This document shows, in pieces, positions 15,360 to 21,195 of a DNA stretch of 64,000 nt; the stretch's first letter is position 1, and the number at the start of each line of letters is the position of its first letter. Under the pieces are notes generated by a model that did no database searches, was not told the origin of the DNA, and saw only the letters and a list, made by a program, of their open reading frames with translations. This stretch comes from Burkholderia pseudomultivorans (lineage in GTDB: Bacteria; Pseudomonadota; Gammaproteobacteria; Burkholderiales; Burkholderiaceae), in the NCBI RefSeq assembly GCF_001718415.1, contig NZ_CP013378.1, positions 620,001 through 684,000 on the forward strand, written 5' to 3'. A program made the position numbers and the translations under genes.

Positions 15360-16679
15360 TCAGCGCCGCGGCTGCAGGCGGCGATACCAGTTCATCAGCG
15401 GCGTCGCGGAGATGCCGTGCGCGATCACCGAGGCCGACACGACGGCCAGCACCGGCGCGGAGAGCGGCCGCACCGCTGCGGACGGCCCGTGCTCGAGCGC
15501 GAACAGCAGGTAGTAGAACGAGCCTATCCCGCGGATGCCGAACCAGGCCATCAGCCGGCGCTGCGCCGGCGTCGCGCGCGAGCCCGACAGCGTGAGCAGC
15601 ACCGCGAGCGGCCGTATCGCGACGAACAGCAGCGCGGCGAGCGCCACGGCCGACCACGTGACCAGCGGGCCGGGCAGCGTGGCCAGCACGCTGCCGACCA
15701 TCGTCATCACGACCGCCTCCGCGATCCGTTCGAGCTCGATCGTGAAGCCGAGCACCGATTCGGCCATGAACGCATGCGCCTTGTCGGGGTGCTTTTCGGT
15801 CGCGACGACGTCGGCCGAGTCGATCTGGCCGATCACCTCGCGCGGCGCGCGATCGCCGCTCGCGCGATGCTCGACGCGTCGCATCGCGACGCCTGCCGCA
15901 AACGTCGCGATAAAACCGAACGTGTGCGCGAGCTGCGCGGCGCCGAACGACAGCACGATCAGCGCGAGCGCGAAGAAGCCTTCGAGGCCGAGCGCCTGCG
16001 CATGGCGCGTGCGCAGCCAGCCGATCGTCCAGGTCGTGACCCAGCCGAGGCCGCCGCCGATCGCGAGCGCGCCCGCGATGCCCCACACCGTCGCGAGCGC
16101 GAACGCGGCCGACAGCGGCGGCAGGCCGTGCGTCGCGTCGCGCGCGCCGCACAGCGCGAGACCCGCGAGCGCGAACGGCAGCGCGACGCCGTCGTTCAGC
16201 CCGCCTTCCCCGGACAGCGCGAAGCGCACCAGGTCGCGATCGCCCGGGTCGTGCACCTGCACGTCGTGCGCGAGCACCGGATCGGTGGGCGCGAGGATCG
16301 CCGCGAGCAGCAGCGCGGGGCCCCAGTCGAGGCCGAGCGCGAGCACCGCGCAGGCCGCGAGCAGCGGCACGGTGACGATCATCGCGAGCAGCCCGAGCCG
16401 GCACGGCACGAGCCACAGCCGGTCCGACAGCGGCACGCGCAGCCGCAGCCCGATCGCGAACAGCGAGACGAGCAGCGCGACCTCGACGATCGCGCGCAGC
16501 AGCGGCGCGTCGCGTTCGAGATCGAGCCGCAGCAGGCCGGCGCCGGCCGGCCCGAGCGCGACGCCGAGCGCGAGATAGATCATCGCGGTGCTGCATGGCA
16601 GATGGCGCAGCGCCGACGTCGCGACGCCCATGCCCATCAGCACCGCGCCGACGATCAGATACCACAGCGTGTCGTGCAT
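15360..16679 (-). CDS. Cation/proton antiporter (CPA1-like)
   Basis: A 439-residue inner-membrane protein with about 12 hydrophobic segments. It carries ILAPTDPVLAHDVQV and SGEGGLNDGVALPFALA, which are the paired signatures of sodium/proton-type exchangers: the TD pair at the unwound helix and the ND aspartate in helix 5. Such proteins exchange Na or K for protons and support pH and salt tolerance. There is no cytoplasmic nucleotide-binding domain. It lies 27 bases after the DUF3175 gene on the same strand, so both may be transcribed from the divergent promoter region near 17.1 kb. The substrate ion cannot be set from sequence. Confidence 0.88.
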   Translation of the reverse strand: MHDTLWYLIVGAVLMGMGVATSALRHLPCSTAMIYLALGVALGPAGAGLLRLDLERDAPLLRAIVEVALLVSLFAIGLRLRVPLSDRLWLVPCRLGLLAMIVTVPLLAACAVLALGLDWGPALLLAAILAPTDPVLAHDVQVHDPGDRDLVRFALSGEGGLNDGVALPFALAGLALCGARDATHGLPPLSAAFALATVWGIAGALAIGGGLGWVTTWTIGWLRTRHAQALGLEGFFALALIVLSFGAAQLAHTFGFIATFAAGVAMRRVEHRASGDRAPREVIGQIDSADVVATEKHPDKAHAFMAESVLGFTIELERIAEAVVMTMVGSVLATLPGPLVTWSAVALAALLFVAIRPLAVLLTLSGSRATPAQRRLMAWFGIRGIGSFYYLLFALEHGPSAAVRPLSAPVLAVVSASVIAHGISATPLMNWYRRLQPRR

Positions 16680-16706
16680 GCGTGAAACCGGTCGCGCGGC
16701 CGCGCG

Positions 16707-17063
16707 TCAGGGCTTGCGGCCGAACGCTTCGCGCAGCTTGCGCTTGGCGCGCTCGAGCGTGGCGCGCCGCGTTTTCGGCAGGTTGCGGCCCGCGCGGTTC
16801 ACGTAGAAGTTCAGCATCGACATCGCCGACTGGAACGGCGACGCCTTGCGGCGCCGGCTGCGCTCGGCCGAGCGTTTCAGCGACGCGGCGATCGCGCCCG
16901 GATCGTCGGACTTGAAGATGTCGGGCTCGATGTCGAGCGCGTCGCTTTTCTGCGTGACTTCGCCGGACCAGCGGCGAGGGTGTCGCGAATCGGCGCTGCG
17001 GGCCCGGCCGGCGCGTCGTGTCAGGCGTTTGCCGTGCGCGTGCGAGGGGGAGGAGGAAGGCAT
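16707..17063 (-). CDS. DUF3175 family protein
   Basis: A 118-residue, strongly basic protein. After a disordered His/Arg/Lys-rich start, the DUF3175 domain covers WSGEVTQKSDALDIEPDIF, DDPGAIAASLKRSAERSRRR, SPFQSAMSMLNFYVNRAGRN and the closing ERAKRKLREAFG. The family is uncharacterised, predicted helical and nucleic-acid-binding-like by charge, and frequent near Ku/LigD-type stress loci in soil bacteria. The ATG at 17063 has AGGAGG-like sequence upstream of it on the minus strand only weakly, so the start is less sure. A sigma-54-type sequence lies 41 bases before it. Confidence 0.82.
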   Translation of the reverse strand: MPSSSPSHAHGKRLTRRAGRARSADSRHPRRWSGEVTQKSDALDIEPDIFKSDDPGAIAASLKRSAERSRRRKASPFQSAMSMLNFYVNRAGRNLPKTRRATLERAKRKLREAFGRKP

Positions 17064-17078
17064 CGCGTCAAGCTCCGT

Positions 17079-17091
17079 CGAAAACGTTTCG
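17079..17091 (+). promoter_or_regulatory. Putative enhancer-binding-protein site between divergent promoters
   Basis: CGAAA-ACG-TTTCG is a perfect 5-base inverted repeat with a 3-base spacer, the same geometry as the dyads at 7304 and 19113. It ends 58 bases before the -24 GG of the plus-strand promoter at 17148. Confidence 0.45.
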
Positions 17092-17103
17092 GCTGACGCA
17101 AGC

Positions 17104-17119
17104 CGCAATTCGCATGCCG
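17104..17119 (-). promoter_or_regulatory. Sigma-54-type promoter candidate for DUF3175 and antiporter genes
   Basis: On the minus strand CGGCATG-CGAA-TTGCG has GG (17118-17117) and GC (17106-17105) 10 bases apart and 9 of 12 fixed positions. The predicted start near 17093 lies about 30 bases before the DUF3175 start codon. Confidence 0.4.
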
Positions 17120-17147
17120 GCCGTGCGGCGGGTTTTTCCCGCGTCGG

Positions 17148-17163
17148 CGGCATGGGCCTTGCT
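17148..17163 (+). promoter_or_regulatory. Sigma-54-type promoter of the 17209 gene
   Basis: CGGCATG-GGCC-TTGCT has GG (17149-17150) and GC (17161-17162) 10 bases apart. The start site would be near 17174, 35 bases before the ATG. The dyad at 17079-17091 is at a suitable upstream distance. Confidence 0.55.
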
Positions 17164-17208
17164 GAAGCAGGGAGGCGGGAATTCCTCTTTTTTTACGGAG
17201 ATGACGCC

Positions 17209-17568
17209 ATGAACGCTGCACCCGAATCGAAACCGGCCCTGCGCCGCGTGCTGGCCTGCGCGGCCGTCGCGCTGCTCGCGGCCGCCCCGGCCGCATGGGC
17301 CCAGAACTCGCAACGCCCGGACGAGGGCACCGGTGCGCCGCCGGCCGCAGGCATGTCGAACCAGGGCGGCAGCCAGGACATGACGGCGCCGCCGGACATG
17401 TCGCAGCGCGGCGCGCAGCCGGGCATGCGCTCGCACAGCGGCTCGAGCGGCCACGTGAAGCCGGGCGCAGCCGGCGCCGGCGCGGGCAACGGCCGTTCGC
17501 CGGGCGCGACCGGCTCCGGCGGCGGCGGCGCGGGCGGCACCGGCAGCGCCGGCTCCAGCGGCTATTGA
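17209..17568 (+). CDS. Secreted glycine/serine-rich protein of unknown function
   Basis: A 119-residue protein with a signal peptide. The start is basic, then a hydrophobic Ala/Leu/Val stretch (about residues 14-29) ends AAWAQ, a likely signal-peptidase I site. The mature part is low complexity, rich in Gly, Ser, Pro, Gln and Met, and ends in Gly-rich repeats (for example GGGGAGGTGSAGSSG). It has no recognised domain and may be a surface or periplasmic disordered protein. The TTACGGAG site precedes the ATG at 17209. It is the first gene behind the sigma-54-type promoter at 17148. Confidence 0.65.
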   Translation: MNAAPESKPALRRVLACAAVALLAAAPAAWAQNSQRPDEGTGAPPAAGMSNQGGSQDMTAPPDMSQRGAQPGMRSHSGSSGHVKPGAAGAGAGNGRSPGATGSGGGGAGGTGSAGSSGY

Positions 17569-17627
17569 CGCCGCCCGCGCCGGCCGGGCCGGCGCGGCGC
17601 ACGCGCAACCCCACGCAGGAGGACATC

Positions 17628-17993
17628 ATGCAATCGAACTCCCGGATCGGCTTCAATACCGACGACATCGACGGCGACGCCGCCGATGCCGACGACCTGA
17701 ACACGACGGTGCAATTCGACGTGGCGACGGGCAGGATCACGTTCCACGCAGCCTGGGCCGTGGCGCCCGATGCCCCGCCCGACGCCGCGCGGCACGCGGT
17801 CGTGCTCGCGCTGGACAGCGACACGATGGAGCGCTACGCGGACCTCGACGAAGGCGCACGGATGCGCGTGCACGCGATGCTGCACGACCGCGTGCAGCAG
17901 ATGCTCGACGAACTGCCCGGACTGGACGACGAACGGACGCTGACGGTCGAGCTGACCGACGCGATGCTCGACGTCGCATGCCGCCTGCAGTGA
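17628..17993 (+). CDS. Protein of unknown function, paralogue of the 11080 gene
   Basis: A 121-residue acidic soluble protein; AGGAGG precedes the ATG at 17628. It aligns through most of its length with the 11080 product: GRITFHAAW, then RHAVVLAL, RYADLDEGARMRVHAML and a C-terminal VELTDAMLDVAC strand-helix unit. The N-terminal 25 residues are Asp-rich and different. No catalytic motif, membrane segment or signal is present. It lies 59 bases after the secreted Gly-rich protein gene and before the PfpI gene, which has its own promoter-like sequence. Confidence 0.7.
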   Translation: MQSNSRIGFNTDDIDGDAADADDLNTTVQFDVATGRITFHAAWAVAPDAPPDAARHAVVLALDSDTMERYADLDEGARMRVHAMLHDRVQQMLDELPGLDDERTLTVELTDAMLDVACRLQ

Positions 17994-18049
17994 TCGTCGG
18001 GAGGGGCGGCGAGGGCGGGCCGACTGGCGTCGCGATCCCGCGCCGGCCG

Positions 18050-18074
18050 GTTACACGCGATTGAAATCTTTGCA
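18050..18074 (+). promoter_or_regulatory. GTTACACG element plus dyad upstream of the PfpI gene
   Basis: GTTACACG (18050-18057) is followed after 4 bases by TGAAA-TCT-TTGCA (18062-18074), a near-dyad. The same arrangement with the same 4-base gap recurs at 19101-19125. It ends 82 bases before the -24 GG of the sigma-54-type promoter at 18155. Confidence 0.5.
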
Positions 18075-18154
18075 GTCGCCCCCTGGCCGCAGATCGTCGT
18101 CCATCGTCGGCACGCCCGGCCGGCTCCGGCATGGCGCTTGCTCGACGACCGGCA

Positions 18155-18170
18155 CGGCACGACCCGTGCC
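18155..18170 (+). promoter_or_regulatory. Sigma-54-type promoter of the PfpI gene
   Basis: CGGCACG-ACCC-GTGCC has a perfect GGCACG half and GG (18156-18157) and GC (18168-18169) 10 bases apart. The -12 half has GTGC for TTGC. A start near 18181 leaves only about 11 bases before the ATG, which is short but includes part of the ribosome site. Confidence 0.5.
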
Positions 18171-18191
18171 GCAGCCCGAACGGAGAGATTC

Positions 18192-18746
18192 ATGACTGGC
18201 AAACTGGCGCATTGCAAGGTCGCGATACTCGCGGTCGACGGTTTCGAGGAAGCGGAGCTCGTCGAACCGCAGCGCGCGCTGACGGCCGAAGGCGCGCAGG
18301 TCGAGGTGATTTCCCGGCAGCCGGGCGAGATCCAGGGATTTCGCCATGTCGACAAGGGCCGTCGCGTGAAGGTCGACCGCACGTTCGACGACGTGCGCGA
18401 AGGCGACTACGACGCGATCGTGCTGCCCGGCGGCGTCGTGAACGGCGACGCGATGCGGATGATCCCCGCCGCGCGGGAATTCGTGACCGCCGCGGCCGGC
18501 GCGAACAAGCCGATCGCGGTGATCTGCCACGGCGGCTGGCTGCTGGTGTCGTCCGGCCTCGTGGACGGGCGCACGATGACGAGCTGGCCGAGCCTGCAGG
18601 ACGATATCCGCAACGCGGGCGGCAAGTGGGTCGACCAGCAGGTGGTGCGCGACGGCAACCTGATCTCGAGCCGCAAGCCCGACGACCTGGTCGCCTTCAA
18701 CGGCGCGCTGGTCGACTGCCTGGCGGCCACGGCCGCCGGCACATGA
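18192..18746 (+). CDS. DJ-1/PfpI family protein (deglycase/protease-like)
   Basis: A 184-residue cytoplasmic protein of the DJ-1/ThiJ/PfpI superfamily, PfpI branch. The nucleophile elbow AVICHGGWLLVS places the reactive Cys at 112 with His113 next to it. A conserved Glu follows DGFEE near residue 19, and the LPGG turn is at 78-81. Members such as YhbO and YajL repair glycated proteins and nucleotides or act as stress chaperones; a protease role is known only for archaeal PfpI. The ATG at 18192 has CGGAGAG upstream. It is followed 19 bases later by the DUF1488 gene, likely on one transcript. Confidence 0.88.
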   Translation: MTGKLAHCKVAILAVDGFEEAELVEPQRALTAEGAQVEVISRQPGEIQGFRHVDKGRRVKVDRTFDDVREGDYDAIVLPGGVVNGDAMRMIPAAREFVTAAAGANKPIAVICHGGWLLVSSGLVDGRTMTSWPSLQDDIRNAGGKWVDQQVVRDGNLISSRKPDDLVAFNGALVDCLAATAAGT

Positions 18747-18765
18747 CGCCCACGGAGGGAGGACG

Positions 18766-19080
18766 ATGACGATCCACGCGACCATTCCCGACGATCCCGC
18801 GCCGGTCTACGACGGCGCGACGCTGCAGATGCGCTTCGTCGTCGACGTCGGCGGCACGCGCGCGAGCGGCGCGATCACGGTCGAGGCGCTGGAGGACCAT
18901 TTCGGCGCGCGCTCCGCGCTCGAAGCCGACCTGCGCGACGCGTTCGATCGCGGGCGCCCGCGCATCGCGCAAGCCTGCGCCGAAATGCTGGCCGAAGGCC
19001 ACGGCGGCGCGGTCCTGCACAGCGGCTATTTCCGCGCGCAACGGCTCGCGGCCGCGCAGCGCGATCGCGCCCGATCCTGA
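18766..19080 (+). CDS. DUF1488 family protein
   Basis: A 104-residue soluble protein with AGGGAGGA before its ATG. It shows the DUF1488 plan: a beta strand pair (LQMRFVVDVGG and GAITVEALEDHFGA), then a helix with a Phe-Gly-x(n)-Leu pattern and the DAFDRGRPRIAQACAEML helix that ends the domain. The function of the family is unknown; members are small and widespread in Proteobacteria. It follows the PfpI gene by 19 bases and has no separate promoter signal, so the two are likely a unit. Confidence 0.75.
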   Translation: MTIHATIPDDPAPVYDGATLQMRFVVDVGGTRASGAITVEALEDHFGARSALEADLRDAFDRGRPRIAQACAEMLAEGHGGAVLHSGYFRAQRLAAAQRDRARS

Positions 19081-19100
19081 CGCACGGCCGGCGTGCGGCG

Positions 19101-19125
19101 GTTACACGCCGTTGAAAACTTTTCA
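19101..19125 (+). promoter_or_regulatory. GTTACACG element plus perfect dyad
   Basis: GTTACACG (19101-19108) is followed after 4 bases by TGAAA-ACT-TTTCA (19113-19125), a perfect inverted repeat. This repeats the layout found at 18050-18074. It ends 76 bases before the -24 GG of the promoter at 19200. Confidence 0.55.
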
Positions 19126-19199
19126 GCGGCGGCAGGCGGCTGCGCGACCCGACCCCGCGGTGCACGCGATGCGTCGGCAGCCTCGCAGGAGCGGCCGCC

Positions 19200-19215
19200 T
19201 GGCACGACTCCTGCG
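19200..19215 (+). promoter_or_regulatory. Sigma-54 promoter of the 19294 gene
   Basis: TGGCACG-ACTC-CTGCG has a perfect -24 half and matches 10 of 12 fixed positions, with GG (19201-19202) and GC (19213-19214) 10 bases apart. The start codon lies about 80 bases downstream and the dyad element at 19101-19125 is at enhancer distance. Confidence 0.7.
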
Positions 19216-19293
19216 TGCCTGTCCCCGCCGGCGCGCGCCGGACGCGCCCGCGACGCCGTCGCGGCGCGCCACGCCGTCAACGGGGAGACGAGC

Positions 19294-19521
19294 ATGCTGA
19301 CCGCCCATGAATTCGCCACGCTGTTCCTGGTGCAACGTGCACCGGAACAGCTCCAGCTCGACCGCGACGACGTTGTCGCCCTGGTAGAACGCCACCTGAT
19401 CGTGATGCGCGACGACGCGTCCGGCGCACGCCGGGCCGCGCTGACCGCCGACGGCCGCTCGGTGCTGCGCTGCGTGCAGCGCGACGGCGAGGACCGCCGC
19501 CGCGGCGACGGCGACGCATGA
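19294..19521 (+). CDS. Small protein of unknown function, 75 residues
   Basis: A 75-residue soluble protein; GGGGAGA precedes the ATG at 19294. The middle has a helix and a strand-turn-strand that looks like the recognition helix and wing of a small winged-helix protein (VALVERHLIVMRDDASGARRAALTADGRSVL region, residues about 26-57). This is only a structural guess. The C-terminus is Arg/Asp-rich. It stands alone behind one of the best sigma-54 promoters in the window and ends 31 bases before the convergent decarboxylase gene. Confidence 0.6.
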   Translation: MLTAHEFATLFLVQRAPEQLQLDRDDVVALVERHLIVMRDDASGARRAALTADGRSVLRCVQRDGEDRRRGDGDA

Positions 19522-19552
19522 TGCGCCGCCCCGCCGCGGGGCCGCACGGCCG

Positions 19553-20803
19553 TCAGCGCGCGATCGCGACCGACGAATTGACCTGCACGACCGGCGCGTC
19601 GCCGTCGAACGGCGGCGCGTAGAGAAAGCGATCGATCACGCCGGCCTCGAACAGCAGGCAGTACGTCGAGCCGCCGTACTGGAAATAGCCGATCTCGTCG
19701 CCCTTGTCCACGTGCTGGCCCGGCACCACGTCGATCACGCACGACGACACGTCGCCCATTCCAACGAACACGGCCGCCACGGTGCCGATCGCCGGATCGT
19801 CGCAGGCGATCGCGACGACCGCGCGCGCGGCGACGGCCGTCATGTAGCCCTGCGAGTCGTTGAGTCCGGCCGGGTCCTCCCCTTCGGCGTCGAGCGCCGA
19901 GTAGTAGGTGCCGTCGATCCGGTACGCATGCGTGACGGTGCCGCGCACCGGCGCATGCCAGCGATGGTAGTTGTAGGCGCTCAGGTAGGCCTGGTAGAGG
20001 TCGCCGCCGACGAAGCGCTCGGCGAGCGGCAGCCGCGCCGGCGTGAAGATGTCGCGCAGCGAGTACGGCTGCGCCTTGATCCAGAAGCGGTCGCGCAGCT
20101 GCAGGTTCGATTCGGTGTGGTACGGCGAAGCCTCGCACGCGCTGACGATGACGTGCGAATCGTCGGGCGCGGCGACGGGCCGCGCGCCGGCGCGAAAACG
20201 CCGCGTGAAGAAATCGTTCCACGAGTCGAAGCCCCAGTGCGGCTGGTCCTCGCGATACTGGAACTGCGACAGGCCGACGCGCCGTCGCGCTTCTTCGCAG
20301 AACCACCCGTCCGGCGGCGTCGTGTCGAGGTGCACGCGCGAGTGCGGGCCGCCGAGAAAGTCGCACCAGACGGTCAGCACGCGCTTCAGGTGCGCGTTGA
20401 CGGCCGCGTCGCGGAATACCGGATAGCCGGACGGCATGCACATCGGCCGGTCGAGGAACGCGTTCAGCGGACAGACGATCAGGCTCGCTTCGCTGAACGG
20501 CGGCGTATAGGTCATCAGGTGGTCGATCACGGTCATCAGCTCGCCGATCGATCCGTAGCCGAGGTCGTGGCCGGCGTCGCGCGCCTCGTCGATCGCGCGC
20601 GACAGGCCCATCTGCAGCACCGCGTTGTCGTCGAACAGCCGCGCGAGTTCCTGCACGGCCGGCGTGCGCAGCCGGTCGCCGGCGTGGGCCTGCGCGTCGG
20701 CCGCGATGCGCCGGCGATAGGCGGCCATGTGGGCTTCCTCGCCCGCCAGCCATGCGCCGAGACGTCGGCGCGTGGCCGCGGGCGATTTGTTTCCGTTCGA
20801 CAT
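19553..20803 (-). CDS. Phosphatidylserine decarboxylase-like pyruvoyl enzyme (PsiD-like domain order)
   Basis: A 416-residue protein with two parts. Residues about 40-180 match the extra N-terminal domain found in fungal-type decarboxylases such as tryptophan decarboxylase PsiD (ELARLFDDNAVLQMGLSRAI, LNAFLDRPM). Residues about 200-416 form the phosphatidylserine-decarboxylase fold, with FFTRRF, YNYHRWHAPV and the self-cleavage motif GGST at 377-380, where Ser379 would become the pyruvoyl group. No transmembrane segment is evident, so a soluble substrate such as an amino acid is as likely as a phospholipid. The ATG at 20803 has GGAGGTG upstream. A weak sigma-54-type sequence lies at 20838-20853. 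Confidence 0.85.
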   Translation of the reverse strand: MSNGNKSPAATRRRLGAWLAGEEAHMAAYRRRIAADAQAHAGDRLRTPAVQELARLFDDNAVLQMGLSRAIDEARDAGHDLGYGSIGELMTVIDHLMTYTPPFSEASLIVCPLNAFLDRPMCMPSGYPVFRDAAVNAHLKRVLTVWCDFLGGPHSRVHLDTTPPDGWFCEEARRRVGLSQFQYREDQPHWGFDSWNDFFTRRFRAGARPVAAPDDSHVIVSACEASPYHTESNLQLRDRFWIKAQPYSLRDIFTPARLPLAERFVGGDLYQAYLSAYNYHRWHAPVRGTVTHAYRIDGTYYSALDAEGEDPAGLNDSQGYMTAVAARAVVAIACDDPAIGTVAAVFVGMGDVSSCVIDVVPGQHVDKGDEIGYFQYGGSTYCLLFEAGVIDRFLYAPPFDGDAPVVQVNSSVAIAR

Positions 20804-20837
20804 CGTCACCTCCGGAGCGGGATGGGATACGAACCGT

Positions 20838-20853
20838 AGCAAGGCGCTTGCCT
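20838..20853 (-). promoter_or_regulatory. Weak sigma-54-type promoter candidate for the decarboxylase gene
   Basis: On the minus strand AGGCAAG-CGCC-TTGCT has GG (20852-20851) and GC (20840-20839) 10 bases apart and 9 of 12 fixed positions. A start near 20827 would leave a short leader with the GGAGGTG ribosome site. No upstream dyad was found. Confidence 0.35.
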
Positions 20854-20912
20854 GCGCGCGGTATCGAAATTGCTGCGCTGCTTCGTCGAGATCGAGCGAG
20901 CAGGAGCGCAAC

Positions 20913-21167
20913 ATGAACGCAGTGTCGAATGGGCAGGGTACGAAGGAGCGCAACGCCAACGAGCAGGAGCCGGCGAAGGGCCGCGGCGGCGGCCAGCGGA
21001 CGGTCGCGCCGACGCGTACGCGGGTTCGCGCGAGCGCGTCGCGCGCCGCGCGGCGGCCGCCCGAACCCGGCTCGGCCGGACCGGTGACGACGCCGCGCGG
21101 CGACGAGACCGGCGAGCCGCACTGGGAGGACGACAGCGGCGAGACGCCGCCGGAGGAGTGGTCGTAG
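20913..21167 (+). CDS. Small disordered protein of unknown function
   Basis: An 84-residue, Arg/Gly/Glu/Pro-rich hydrophilic protein with no hydrophobic segment. CAGGAGCG precedes the ATG at 20913. The first half is basic, the last 25 residues acidic (HWEDDSGETPPEEWS), a charge split seen in small disordered nucleic-acid-associated or chaperone-like proteins. The family is not recognised. It is divergent from the decarboxylase gene and convergent with treY, 28 bases away. Confidence 0.5.
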   Translation: MNAVSNGQGTKERNANEQEPAKGRGGGQRTVAPTRTRVRASASRAARRPPEPGSAGPVTTPRGDETGEPHWEDDSGETPPEEWS

Positions 21168-21195
21168 CGGCGTGGCACACGGGCGCGGGCCGATG

